DNA of 64,000 nucleotides from Rhizobium sp. CCGE 510 (GTDB lineage: Bacteria; Pseudomonadota; Alphaproteobacteria; Rhizobiales; Rhizobiaceae). Under the pieces are notes generated by a model that was not told the DNA's origin, did not search any database, and saw nothing but the letters and a program-made list of their open reading frames with translations. Within the stretch, counting starts at the first letter, position 1; each line of letters begins with the position of its first letter. Location: positions 62,001-126,000 of the forward strand of contig NZ_AEYF01000029.1 of NCBI RefSeq assembly GCF_000292525.1, given 5' to 3'. Shown here piece after piece: positions 45,983 through 54,216 of the stretch. Position numbers and translations under genes: made by a program.

Positions 45983-46600
45983 ATGACCTTGAAGAGAAAC
46001 ATTCTATTGGCTGGAGCCGTGCTCCTGGCGACCGCCGGCCTTGCGCAGGCGGAGATGACGGCGACGACCGTTAACGATCTCAACGTCCGCGCCGGCCCCG
46101 GCCCGCAATATCCAGCAGTTGGTCTTGCCACTCGTGGCTCGACCGCGGTGCTTGATGGCTGCATCGAAGGTAGCCGCTGGTGCCGTGTCGACGTCAACGG
46201 CATGCGCGGCTGGGTCTATGCCGATTACCTCCAGGTCGACCGCGGCGGCAGCCAGGTCATCGTCGAACAGCACCGCGCCGAAATCGGCGTTCCCGTCGTG
46301 ACCTACGAGTCGACCGCCAGTGTCGTCCCGGTTGATCCGCAACCGGCGCCGGGCGACGAGTTGCTCGGCCCGGTCGGAGCCGTCGAGACGATCACTCCGC
46401 CCGAAACGGTCCGTACCTATATCGACACCAATCCCGGCCAGACGGTACAGCTCGGCGGCGATGTCGTCGTCGGTGCCGAAGTCCCGGGCGACGTCACCTT
46501 CCAGACGATCCCGGATTACGAGTATCGCTATACCCGGATCAACGACCGGCCGGTGCTGGTCGATCCCGGTACACGCCGGATCGTGTACGTCTACCAGTGA
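45983..46600 (+). CDS. SH3b plus DUF1236 exported protein
   Basis: The 205-residue protein begins MTLKRNILLAGAVLLATAG with signal peptide, then an SH3b domain (VNDLNVRAGPGPQYPAVG, SRWCRVDVNGMRGWVYADYL), a linker and a C-terminal DUF1236 repeat ending DRPVLVDPGTRRIVYVY. Likely periplasmic and cell-wall associated. The ATG follows TAAGGAGACG. A terminator hairpin follows. Confidence 0.88.
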   Translation: MTLKRNILLAGAVLLATAGLAQAEMTATTVNDLNVRAGPGPQYPAVGLATRGSTAVLDGCIEGSRWCRVDVNGMRGWVYADYLQVDRGGSQVIVEQHRAEIGVPVVTYESTASVVPVDPQPAPGDELLGPVGAVETITPPETVRTYIDTNPGQTVQLGGDVVVGAEVPGDVTFQTIPDYEYRYTRINDRPVLVDPGTRRIVYVYQ

Positions 46601-46623
46601 CGCAACCGGCAAAAATACAATGA

Positions 46624-46641
46624 GGCGGTCAACTGGCCGCC
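46624..46641 (+). terminator. Hairpin after SH3b gene
   Basis: GGCGGTC/GGCCGCC stem with a short loop and a TTGTTT run after it, 23 bases after the stop. Confidence 0.6.
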
Positions 46642-46728
46642 TTGTTTCCAGCCCATCCTCTCCCTTCCTTGCCTCCCGCATGGGTTGATTTTTTCTAACG
46701 CTTTCCTCCGTAATATGATAAAATACTA

Positions 46729-46773
46729 ATATGCCGAAGGTTCGGCATATAAACGGCGATCGGGGAGATCGCC
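46729..46773 (+). promoter_or_regulatory. Two tandem perfect hairpins in the leader of the glycine-zipper gene
   Basis: The first has 10-base perfect arms, ATATGCCGAA and TTCGGCATAT, around GG. The second has GGCGATC and GATCGCC around GGGGA, five bases after the first. The ribosome site GAGGAGGA starts two bases after the second. They could control translation or mRNA stability, or one could be an operator. Confidence 0.6.
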
Positions 46774-46787
46774 AGAGGAGGAAAGTC

Positions 46788-47057
46788 ATGGAAGCGTTAC
46801 TTCCGCTCGTCACACAATTGATTGCCGGTGCCATCGGCGGCAACGCAGCGAGCGCAGCTTTGAAGCAGCAGGCGCTCAATGTCGTCGCCCGTACGATTGC
46901 CGGCGCGATCGGCGGCATCGGCGGCGGCATGCTGCTCAGCATGGTCGGCGGGGAGGCGGCTATGACCGGATTGATCGCCGACGGCATCGGCGGCCTGATC
47001 GGCGGCGGCATTCTCTCGACGCTCGCCGGAATGGTCATGGCGCGGGCGCACCGGTAA
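46788..47057 (+). CDS. Small glycine-zipper hydrophobic protein
   Basis: The 89-residue protein begins MEALLPLVTQLIAGAIGG. Three Gly-rich hydrophobic blocks follow a repeated pattern (LIAGAIGG, TIAGAIGGIGGG, GIGGLIGGGIL), so GxxxG packing in the membrane is likely. It ends with a basic ARAHR. No signal peptide cut site is clear. It could be an inner-membrane stress protein or a channel-like peptide. The leader has two hairpins. Confidence 0.7.
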   Translation: MEALLPLVTQLIAGAIGGNAASAALKQQALNVVARTIAGAIGGIGGGMLLSMVGGEAAMTGLIADGIGGLIGGGILSTLAGMVMARAHR

Positions 47058-47149
47058 ATGTCCGGCGGGCGTTCAGCTTAGCGCCGCGCATCTTTTAAGC
47101 CGTGCGACGCCGTAACGCTTTGAATTGCAGGGCGATCGTTTGAAGGATC

Positions 47150-47471
47150 TTATTCGGCGGCGACCGCCGCCGGATAGACTCCGTTTATCTAGTCGTTCAT
47201 CAGCGTTTCAATCGTCGATAGCGTGAAGCGATCCGGGCCGATTTCGGAAACCGGGGTCACCTCTGCAGCCGAGCCGATCGGAAGCACTCGCTGAAGCCAG
47301 GGAGTTCTTCCGGCAGGATTGCGCGTTCGATTAGGTACGCTCGCCCTCAAAATCGGCGCTGGCATAATGCAGGCCGTGGGTCAGTACGTGGATCTTGGCG
47401 TCCTTCCAGGCGACAAACTCGCCGTTGAACCGCATTTTGCCGTCCAACTGGTCGAAAAGAACTGAAGCCAT
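47150..47471 (-). pseudogene. ilvE: Branched-chain amino acid aminotransferase remnant, internally deleted
   Basis: The 5' end keeps GGAGGAG and reads MASVLFDQLDGKMRFNGEFV, then IHVLTHGLHYASADFEGER, the start of a class IV branched-chain aminotransferase. It then meets a stop. The next bases, in a shifted frame, read LIERAILPEELPGFSECF, then after a 1-base deletion GSAAEVTPVSEIGPDRFTL and IETLMND, the enzyme's C terminus. A TAG follows where a Tyr codon would be expected. About 200 central residues are missing. So there are three kinds of damage: deletion, frameshift, nonsense. Confidence 0.85.
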
Positions 47472-47485
47472 CCTTAGTCTCCTCC

Positions 47486-47500
47486 GGCGCTTCAAGCGCC
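47486..47500. promoter_or_regulatory. Perfect 15-base palindrome between the ilvE remnant and petP
   Basis: GGCGCTTCAAGCGCC lies upstream of the remnant's ribosome site. A single-base centre makes it a better operator candidate than an RNA hairpin. MarR-type proteins bind such sites, and petP is 149 bases away. Confidence 0.3.
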
Positions 47501-47648
47501 ATGCCTGTTGATTGTTGTCCCCATTACGTTTTATCCACAGACGCAAGGGGAAATCGCGTATTGCGTCGGAGTGCGGGACGGGCCTTGGTTTCCGGGGAAA
47601 TGCCGAAGAAAGTTTCCTGCGGGGTGCGAAGAGAGAGGAAAATGACGA

Positions 47649-48140
47649 GTGTCACGACAGACCGGCCCGAAAGCAGCCAAGCCAGAGCCGCTGGCCACGC
47701 CGATGGAAGATACTGAGATCATCGATTTCGAGATCATCGAACAGTTCTTCTTCGCCTATCGCGACTTCGTTTCCGATCCCGACGCCATCCTCGAAAAGAG
47801 CGGCTTCGGCCGGGCCCATCACCGCGTCGTGCATTTCGTCAACCGCAACCCGGGCATGACGGTTGCCGATCTTCTCGATACGCTGAAGATTACCAAGCAG
47901 AGCCTTGCAAGGGTGCTGAAACAGCTGATCGATTCAGGCTATATTCGCCAGGTGGCAGGCCCCGAGGATCGGCGACAGCGCAAGCTCTATCCAACGAAAT
48001 CGGGGCGAGAGTTGGCGCTGGCTCTTGCCGAGCCGCAATCGCGCCGCATTGAGCGGGCATTCGAAGGGGCTTCTGCGGAGGTGCGGGAGGGCGTAAAAGC
48101 TTTCCTCAGGGGTATGCGGGACAGACAGAAGGCGGATTGA
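47649..48140 (+). CDS. petP: MarR-family regulator, PetP-like
   Basis: The 163-residue protein has the winged helix VADLLDTLKITKQSLARVLKQL and wing AGPEDRRQRKLYPTKSG. The start is GTG at 47649 with GAGAGGA upstream; ATG at 47703 would lose 18 residues. It abuts the response-regulator gene with no gap. In Rhodobacter the PetP-PetR pair lies before petABC; here petABC is 24 kb away. It is read divergently from the ilvE remnant. Confidence 0.85.
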   Translation: MSRQTGPKAAKPEPLATPMEDTEIIDFEIIEQFFFAYRDFVSDPDAILEKSGFGRAHHRVVHFVNRNPGMTVADLLDTLKITKQSLARVLKQLIDSGYIRQVAGPEDRRQRKLYPTKSGRELALALAEPQSRRIERAFEGASAEVREGVKAFLRGMRDRQKAD

Positions 48141-48842
48141 ATGGCGGTCAAGACAGGTATTTCCGACGATGCGGCGCATCTGCTGGTGGTCGACGACGAC
48201 TCGCGCATCCGCGCCCTGCTCAATCGCTATCTTGCCGAGAACGGCTTCCGCGTCACTGTTGCTGCCGACGGCGCCGAGGCGCAACGCAAGCTTGCGGGTC
48301 TCGATTTCGACCTGGTCATCATGGATGTGATGATGCCCGGCGAATCCGGCATCGACGTCACCCGCGGGCTTCGCGCCATCAAGAACGTACCGATCATCAT
48401 GCTGACGGCGCTGGCGGAATCGGGCAACCGGATCGAAGGCCTCGAGGCGGGTGCCGACGACTATCTTTCCAAGCCCTTCGACCCGCGCGAACTGGTGCTG
48501 CGCATCAACAACATCCTGCGCCGCAATGCCGGTGGCGAGGGACCGAAAATCGAACAAGTGATGTTCGGCCCCTACACTTTCTCGCTCACCCGCAAGGAGC
48601 TGAAGAAGGCCAGCGAGGTGATCCGGCTCACCGACCGCGAACAGGAAATCATGCTGCTCTTTGCACGGCGCGCCGGCGACACCATCCCCCGCCATGAACT
48701 GATCGGCAACGACACGGAGGTCGGCGAGCGCACGATCGACGTGCAGATCAACCGGCTGCGGCGTAAGATCGAGGATGATCCGGCCAATCCTGTCTGGCTG
48801 CAAACCGTGCGCGGCATCGGATACAGGCTGAGCATCGACTAA
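48141..48842 (+). CDS. petR: OmpR-family response regulator, PetR-like
   Basis: The 233-residue protein has receiver motifs LLVVDDDSRIR, the phospho-Asp in VIMDVMMPGESG, and KPFDPRELVLR, then an OmpR-type DNA-binding domain with LTDREQEIMLLF, ERTIDVQINRLRRKIEDDP and TVRGIGYRL. The start abuts petP. Its TAA is the first three bases of a RIME-like repeat that separates it from the kinase gene. Confidence 0.93.
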   Translation: MAVKTGISDDAAHLLVVDDDSRIRALLNRYLAENGFRVTVAADGAEAQRKLAGLDFDLVIMDVMMPGESGIDVTRGLRAIKNVPIIMLTALAESGNRIEGLEAGADDYLSKPFDPRELVLRINNILRRNAGGEGPKIEQVMFGPYTFSLTRKELKKASEVIRLTDREQEIMLLFARRAGDTIPRHELIGNDTEVGERTIDVQINRLRRKIEDDPANPVWLQTVRGIGYRLSID

Positions 48843-48946
48843 AGCATGTCGCGCAAAAGTGTGCAGCGGTTTTGCGGCAACGACATGCGTAAAAACAAAG
48901 AGCTAAAGCGCAAGGAGCGAATCTGAAAGATCGCGACGTGCTTTAG
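48840..48946. repeat. RIME-like repeat, copy 3
   Basis: TAAAGCATGTCGCGCAAAAG to GACGTGCTTTAG; the same order as copy 1 with few changes. It lies in the 134-base gap between the response regulator and the kinase, and gives the stop codon of the former. Confidence 0.85.
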
Positions 48947-48976
48947 ATCTGAGGATAGAGGCCAGGACCGGCGCTG

Positions 48977-50353
48977 ATGGTGACGATCGACAGCTTGCGG
49001 CGCGAAGACCGCACTTCTGGGCCGGGCTGGCGCTGGATCGCCCGCTGGCTGCGCCGGCGGCTGCCGACCGGGCTTTACGCCCGCTCGCTGCTGATCATCA
49101 TCATTCCGATGGTGCTGTTGCAATCCGTCGTTGCCGCCGTTTTCATGGAGCGCCACTGGCAGATGGTGACGGAGCGGCTGTCGCTTGCCGTCACCCGCGA
49201 CATCGCCGCGATCATCGAGATCATCGAGACCTACCCGCAGAATTCGGACTATAACGAGATCGTCCGCATCGCCCGGGATCAGCTCAGCCTGCAGATCTCG
49301 ATCGAGCCCGACGGCGACCTGCCGCCGCCACGCGTCAAGCCGTTCTTCTCGATCCTCGACGGCATCCTCAGCGACGAGATCACCGACGAGATCCACCGGC
49401 CTTTCTGGATCGACACGGTCGGCAACTCGAACCTCGTCGAGATCCGCATCAAGCTCGATAACAAGATCCTCAGGGTGCTGACCAAGCGCAGCCAGACCTA
49501 TGCCTCCAACACACATATCTTCATCGTCTGGATGGTCGGCACCTCGCTGGTGCTGATCGGCATCTCGATCCTCTTCCTGCGCGGGCAGATCCGGCCGATC
49601 CTGACCCTGGCGCGAGCGGCCGAAAGCTTCGGCAAGGGTCAGAAGCCCGATAATTTCTATCCGCGCGGTGCCGACGAGGTCAGGCGCGCCGGCCTTGCGT
49701 TCATCCTGATGCGAGAGCGAATTGAACGGCAGATCGAGCAGCGCACCGCGATGCTCTCCGGCGTCAGCCATGATCTGCGCACCATCCTCACCCGCTTCAA
49801 ACTGCAACTGGCGCTCGCCGGCGACAATCCCGACCTGCATGGGCTGAACGACGACGTCAACGATATGCAGGCCATGCTGGAGGCCTATACGGCCTTCGCA
49901 CGCGGCGAGGTCGAAGAGGATGTCGGCGAGCTGAAACTCAGCGAGATCTTCGCAAAGCTGGAATCCGATTTCGCTCTGCACGGCAAGACATTCAGCTATT
50001 CCATCGAAGGCGATGACGACATATCCGTCAGGCCGAACGCTTTCATGCGTCTCGTCACCAACCTGGCCTCGAATGCGCGCCGTTATGCCGGCAGGCTCGA
50101 CATCGAAGCCAAGCACAATGCCAAATGGCTGACGGTCATCTTCGACGATGACGGACCCGGCATTCCGGAAAAGAACCGCGAGGACGTGTTCAAGCCGTTC
50201 TTCCGGCTGGACGCGGCGCGTAACCTCGATGCGTCGGGCACCGGCCTTGGCCTTGCGATCGCCCGCGACATCGCCCGCAGCCACGGCGGCAACGTCACCC
50301 TCGCCGACAGCCCGCTCGGCGGACTGAGGGCAACGATCCGTATTCCAGCCTAA
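48977..50353 (+). CDS. EnvZ-like sensor histidine kinase
   Basis: This is a 458-residue protein. Helices lie at about 40-58 and 185-205 with a periplasmic domain of about 125 residues, then HAMP (RPILTLARAAESFGKG), a dimerisation box with GVSHDLRTILTRFKLQ (phospho-His) and an ATPase domain with LVTNLASNARRYAG, DDGPGIP and GTGLGLAIARDIARSHGG. The EnvZ-type layout fits the OmpR-type regulator upstream. Its TAA is the first three bases of a RIME-like repeat. Confidence 0.92.
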   Translation: MVTIDSLRREDRTSGPGWRWIARWLRRRLPTGLYARSLLIIIIPMVLLQSVVAAVFMERHWQMVTERLSLAVTRDIAAIIEIIETYPQNSDYNEIVRIARDQLSLQISIEPDGDLPPPRVKPFFSILDGILSDEITDEIHRPFWIDTVGNSNLVEIRIKLDNKILRVLTKRSQTYASNTHIFIVWMVGTSLVLIGISILFLRGQIRPILTLARAAESFGKGQKPDNFYPRGADEVRRAGLAFILMRERIERQIEQRTAMLSGVSHDLRTILTRFKLQLALAGDNPDLHGLNDDVNDMQAMLEAYTAFARGEVEEDVGELKLSEIFAKLESDFALHGKTFSYSIEGDDDISVRPNAFMRLVTNLASNARRYAGRLDIEAKHNAKWLTVIFDDDGPGIPEKNREDVFKPFFRLDAARNLDASGTGLGLAIARDIARSHGGNVTLADSPLGGLRATIRIPA

Positions 50354-50480
50354 AGCGCATCGCGGTCTTTCAGATTCGCTCTTACGCTTTAGGTCTTTGT
50401 TTTTACGTATGTCATTGCGGCAAAAGCGCTTCGCGCTTTGCCTGGCAAAACCGCTACACACTTTTGCGCGACATGCTTTA
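50351..50480. repeat. RIME-like repeat, copy 4, with insertion
   Basis: The element reads TAAAGCGCATCGCGGTC to CACTTTTGCGCGACATGCTTTA. A 20-30 base inner insertion, with AAAAGCGCTTCGCGCTTTGC, makes it longer than the others. The left TAA is the stop of the kinase gene and the right TTA is the stop (complement) of the HxlR gene. Confidence 0.85.
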
Positions 50481-50858
50481 ATCATCGGCAGCATTGAGCT
50501 TCACGGCTTTGCGGGGGTCGAAATCGTCCAGATGCTGAACGATCCAGCGCCAAAGGGCGGCGACCTGCATGAGGAGGTCGTGTCCGAGCGGCGTCAACTC
50601 ATATTCAACGCGCGGCGGCACTTGCGGATAGAGCGTGCGGATGATGAGGCCATCTCTTTCAAGGGTGCGCAGCGTCTGCGTCAGCACCTTCTGGCTGATG
50701 CCCTCGACCCTCTCCAGGAGGCGTGAGAAGCGCAAGGGGGCGCCGGCATCGGAGAGCACATGCAGGATGCGCAGCGGCCATTTCGCCGCCGCGCGCTCGA
50801 TCAGTTCTCGAGCCCGCGCATCCTGTTCGTCCGTCATGCTGCTGCAGAAATCGAACAT
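50478..50858 (-). CDS. HxlR-family transcriptional regulator
   Basis: The 126-residue protein starts MFDFCSSMTDEQDARARELI. It has WPLRILHVLSDAGAPLRFSRLLERVEG, then the recognition helix KVLTQTLRTLERDGLIIRTLYPQVPPRVEYELTPLG, the HxlR winged-helix pattern. ATG at 50837 is also possible. It is divergent from an SDR gene, so it may be its redox or aldehyde-responsive regulator. Confidence 0.88.
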   Translation of the reverse strand: MFDFCSSMTDEQDARARELIERAAAKWPLRILHVLSDAGAPLRFSRLLERVEGISQKVLTQTLRTLERDGLIIRTLYPQVPPRVEYELTPLGHDLLMQVAALWRWIVQHLDDFDPRKAVKLNAADD

Positions 50859-50971
50859 GTCGCCGGTCAAGTCAGTTACCTCAAGGTGTGTATAGATCGT
50901 CGGGGTACCTTCTTTCGATCGGATACAACAAACCATACATGATCCGGGAACCAAAGAAGGAAAGGTTTCCG

Positions 50972-51844
50972 ATGTCCAGGGTCTGGTTGATTACAGGGAG
51001 TTCACGCGGTCTCGGCCGGGCGCTGGCGGAGGCGGTTTTGGCCGCCGGCGACAATCTGGTGGCGACGGCGCGCGATCCGGCCCAACTTGCCGATCTGTCC
51101 GAGCGATATGGCGGCCAGGTGCTGACGGTAGCCCTTGATGTGACCGACGAGGCGGCGGCAGCGGCAGCGGTCGAGGCTGCGGTGAAGAGGTTCGGGCGCA
51201 TCGACTTACTCGTCAACAATGCCGGCTACGGCAATGTCTCCTCGATCGAAGATACGAGCTTTGCCGATTTCCGGGCTCAGATCGAGGCCAATCTATTCGG
51301 CACAATCATCATGACCAAGGCGGTCATCGCCCTGATGCGCGGGCAGGGGGCGGGGCACATCATCCAGTTCTCATCCGTCGGCGGCCGCATTGGGCCCGCC
51401 GGGCGCGGCGCCTATTCGGCGGCGAAATTTGCTGTTGAGGGATTTTCCGAGGTGCTGTCGAAAGAGGTCGCGCCATTCGGCATCAAGGTGACGGTGATCG
51501 AGCCTGGCGGCTTCAGAACCGATTTCGCCGGCGCCTCGACGGTGTTTGCCGAAGGGCGGCAGGATTATGCGGAGACGGTCGGCGCCACCGTGCGCTTCCA
51601 GCGTGATTATAACGGCCGACAGCCCGGCGATCCCGCCAAGGCGGCCGCGGTCATTGTCCATATCGCCCGTCTCGATCAGCCGCCGTTCCGGCTGCTGCTC
51701 GGCAGCGATGCGGTCAGCAATGTCGAGAAAGCCGATGCTGCGCGTATCGAAGCGGATCGGGAATGGCGCGCAGTCAGCGTCTCGACCGATTTCGAGCCCG
51801 ATGCCGAGGTGGGACCCATGCCCTGGGAAAAGAAGGCCGGGTGA
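50972..51844 (+). CDS. Short-chain dehydrogenase/reductase
   Basis: The 290-residue protein has the NAD(P) motif WLITGSSRGLGRALAE, LVNNAGYGNVSSIED, the catalytic Ser-Tyr-Lys in IQFSSVGGRIG and YSAAKFAVEG, and a long C-terminal region. The substrate is unknown. It starts MSRVWLITGSSRG after AAAGG and is divergent from the HxlR gene, a common arrangement in which the regulator controls the oxidoreductase. Confidence 0.92.
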   Translation: MSRVWLITGSSRGLGRALAEAVLAAGDNLVATARDPAQLADLSERYGGQVLTVALDVTDEAAAAAAVEAAVKRFGRIDLLVNNAGYGNVSSIEDTSFADFRAQIEANLFGTIIMTKAVIALMRGQGAGHIIQFSSVGGRIGPAGRGAYSAAKFAVEGFSEVLSKEVAPFGIKVTVIEPGGFRTDFAGASTVFAEGRQDYAETVGATVRFQRDYNGRQPGDPAKAAAVIVHIARLDQPPFRLLLGSDAVSNVEKADAARIEADREWRAVSVSTDFEPDAEVGPMPWEKKAG

Positions 51845-51861
51845 AGGTCTCTAAAAAACAA

Positions 51862-51885
51862 AAGCGCCGCTGCGGAGCGGCGCTT
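51862..51885. terminator. Bidirectional terminator between SDR and BA14K genes
   Basis: AAGCGCCGCT, GCGG loop, AGCGGCGCTT, with a T-run on the minus strand. It ends the BA14K gene and possibly the SDR gene. Confidence 0.85.
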
Positions 51886-51907
51886 GGTATCTGGGATTAC
51901 TGAGCGA

Positions 51908-52378
51908 TCAGCCGGCGGTGCAGAAGTGGCTGCGGCCGTCGTTGCCGATGTAGGTGCCGCTGCGCGGATCGAAAGAGCGGTAGCGGTAAGAGCAGTAACG
52001 CTCCCATTGCGGCGACCAGGGTTCGACGGCAGTGCGGACCGGCGCATAGTATCGCGGCTGCTCGACATATTGCGGCTGCTCGACATAGACGCGGCGCGGG
52101 GCCCGGTAGACCGGAGCGGGCTCGTCGTAATCCGGCTGGTAGGCCGGGTCGATGTAGCGGCGGTCTTCGTAAACCGGGCCATTATTGGCATTGGCGATGG
52201 CCGAACCGACGATCAGGCCGGTGGCAAGGCCGACGGCGCCGCCGACCCATGCATTGTTGTTGCCGTGATGATTGTCGTGGCGCCAGTGGCGGTCGCGGGC
52301 CGATGCCTCGCCAATAGCGGAAAGGGTGAGTGCGGCAGCGGTTGCCGTAAGCAGAAGGGTCTTGGCGAGCCTGTTCAT
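51908..52378 (-). CDS. BA14K-family exported protein
   Basis: The 156-residue protein starts MNRLAKTLLLTATAAALTLS with a signal peptide, then a His/Asn-rich patch (RHWRHDNHHGNNNAW), a hydrophobic Gly-rich segment, a Tyr/Pro/Gln region (YVEQPQYVEQPRYY) and the C-terminal BA14K pattern YCSYRYRSFDPRSGTYIG with FC. The family occurs in Brucella and rhizobia and is immunoreactive in Brucella; its role is unknown. Confidence 0.88.
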   Translation of the reverse strand: MNRLAKTLLLTATAAALTLSAIGEASARDRHWRHDNHHGNNNAWVGGAVGLATGLIVGSAIANANNGPVYEDRRYIDPAYQPDYDEPAPVYRAPRRVYVEQPQYVEQPRYYAPVRTAVEPWSPQWERYCSYRYRSFDPRSGTYIGNDGRSHFCTAG

Positions 52379-52474
52379 CAGCGTAGGTCCTAATCCCGGG
52401 AACCGAACGCCGGTTCCTTTCTCGATGATGGCAGTCCTATAGATTGCTGGCTGAACGAAGGCTGAACGACAAAA

Positions 52475-52492
52475 CCCGGCATTGCTGCCGGG
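52475..52492 (-). terminator. Intrinsic terminator of the cold-shock gene
   Basis: CCCGGCA, TTGC loop, TGCCGGG; on the minus strand a TTTT follows. It lies 33 bases past the csp stop. Confidence 0.85.
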
Positions 52493-52524
52493 CTTCAACT
52501 CGAATTCGACAGCCTAGTTAAGGT

Positions 52525-52740
52525 TCAGCCCGCAATCTGCAGATTGACAGCCTTCGGGCCTTTGCCACGGCGATCCGGCTCCGTGTCGAAGCTTACCTTC
52601 TGGTTTTCCGTCAGGCCGGCCAGCCCGGAGGCTTGAACGGCAGAAATGTGAACGAAGATATCGGCGCCGCCCCGGTCCGGCTTGATGAAGCCGAAACCTT
52701 TGTCGGTATTGAAGAATTTTACAGTGCCAGTCTCTGCCAT
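52525..52740 (-). CDS. Cold-shock protein, CspA family
   Basis: The 71-residue protein has GTVKFFNTDKGFGFIKPD with RNP1, GADIFVHISAVQASG with RNP2, and ends VNLQIAG. It binds single-stranded RNA/DNA. A 486-base region without a gene lies upstream, so a long regulated leader, as for some csp genes, is possible. Confidence 0.93.
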   Translation of the reverse strand: MAETGTVKFFNTDKGFGFIKPDRGGADIFVHISAVQASGLAGLTENQKVSFDTEPDRRGKGPKAVNLQIAG

Positions 52741-53226
52741 GCGTCAGGTCCCTTTTCTCTCCGCCCGCCATCCACACGGGCAGCATCATAGCAATGCCTC
52801 CTTGCGGGAGGTGTCGGCAGGCAATTCTTGAAATGTGAGAAAAAGGTCCCCTCTACCTCGGCCTGCTCCAGGCAGGACTTCGCCCGCCATTTTCGGAACC
52901 GGCTGACCGGAATATTAGCGTTCCCGGCGCGCAAATACTTAAGGACTTCCCATGCTCGCAAAATGCCTGAACGCGCTGAGAGTGTTGCGTTTAAAGGATT
53001 TTGGCAAGCAAAAGTTTTTAGCGTGTCGTGGGGCGCGCACCCCTGCGGATATCCAATTTGCGCAAAAACGCAAAATTTTCTTCGAAGATTGGGGAATGAT
53101 TAACGTTTTATATCGTCGGCAATATAAGTTCGGAGCAGATTTTCCCAATAATGCAACGTGAAGGCGTCTTCGTGCATCCGATAATTTTTTCGTCGACGCG
53201 TGGCTCGCCCCTATTTGGACGCGTGC
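52741..53226. other. Long non-coding region upstream of the cold-shock gene
   Basis: These 486 bases carry no credible gene. It has AT-rich parts (53080-53150), a short inverted TTGCG/CGCAA element near 53058-53074 and a GGGGCGCGCACCCC palindrome near 53031-53044. It may hold the csp promoter and a structured leader. Confidence 0.4.
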
Positions 53227-54117
53227 TCAGGCGGCTGGCAGGCGTCGCCGGGCAAATCCAGGCACGAGTTCGACCACAAGCATAGCGATAAACATCAACG
53301 CGCAACCTGCATAACCTGTCACCGGCATCGTCTCACCGAGCAGCAGAGCTGCGAGCGAGGCGCCGAAGAGCGCTTCGGAAGAGAGGAAGATCGCGGCCTG
53401 CGAGGGTGTGGTGTAACGCTGGGCGATTACCTGCAGCACGAAGGCAAGGCCCGAGGAGAAAATGCCGACATAGACGATCTCAGGTGCTGCGGCCCGTATC
53501 GCAGAGAGGCTGATCGGCTCAACGATTGCGGCAATGGCAAGCGCGCAGACTGCGGTGACGGCGAATTGCGTGGCCGAGAGCGCGAGCGGCCGTCCGGTCG
53601 CAGAAACGGTCGTGCCGGCAAGGGTGATCTGGATTGCCCAGAAGCCGGCGCAGACGACCGTCAGGAGATCCCCTGATGTAAGGGCCGAGAGGTGACCGCC
53701 GGACAGGAGATAGATACCGGTGACAGCCATCAACGCGCCCGGCCAGACGATCCAATGCGGGGCACGACGCAGGAAGAACACGGCGATCAGCGGCACGAAG
53801 ACGACATAGAGGCCAGTGATGAAGCTCGAATTCGTCACACTCGTCGTCTGCAGCCCGACCTGCTGTGTGGCTGCGCCGCTGAAAAGGGCAAGACCGGTCA
53901 GTATATAGAGTTTCGCATGGCGTGCGCTTGTCTTCACCTTGGCGTTGCGCGCTTCAAAAACGACGAAAGGCAGCACGGCCAGCGTGGCGACGGTGAAACG
54001 CAGGGCGATGAACCAGAAGGGGCCGATCGCCTTCATCGCCGTCGATTGCGCGACGAAGCCGCCGCCCCAGATGGCAGCTGCAAGCAATAGCAGAAGGTTC
54101 GCCTGAGCGCGCGTCAT
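53227..54117 (-). CDS. EamA/DMT-family exporter
   Basis: The 296-residue protein has ten membrane segments, in two EamA repeats. The first has LLLLAAAIWGGGFVAQSTAM and the second VYVGIFSSGLAFVLQVIAQRYT with FLSSEALFGASLAALLLGE. The family exports metabolites such as amino acids. The substrate is not evident. It stands alone, facing the DUF3052 gene. Confidence 0.9.
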   Translation of the reverse strand: MTRAQANLLLLLAAAIWGGGFVAQSTAMKAIGPFWFIALRFTVATLAVLPFVVFEARNAKVKTSARHAKLYILTGLALFSGAATQQVGLQTTSVTNSSFITGLYVVFVPLIAVFFLRRAPHWIVWPGALMAVTGIYLLSGGHLSALTSGDLLTVVCAGFWAIQITLAGTTVSATGRPLALSATQFAVTAVCALAIAAIVEPISLSAIRAAAPEIVYVGIFSSGLAFVLQVIAQRYTTPSQAAIFLSSEALFGASLAALLLGETMPVTGYAGCALMFIAMLVVELVPGFARRRLPAA

Positions 54118-54216
54118 GTCGTCCTCGGTGGGGAAGGGATGTGCCCCAGCGGTTAGCAGTTGCGTTTCATTTGGGCAAGGGTGAAGACTTTATTGCTCGT
54201 TGGCGGAGGTGACAGC

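Noticed and set aside
52952..53161. Small ORF of 69 codons upstream of the cold-shock gene
   Set aside because: No ribosome site and no protein-like pattern.
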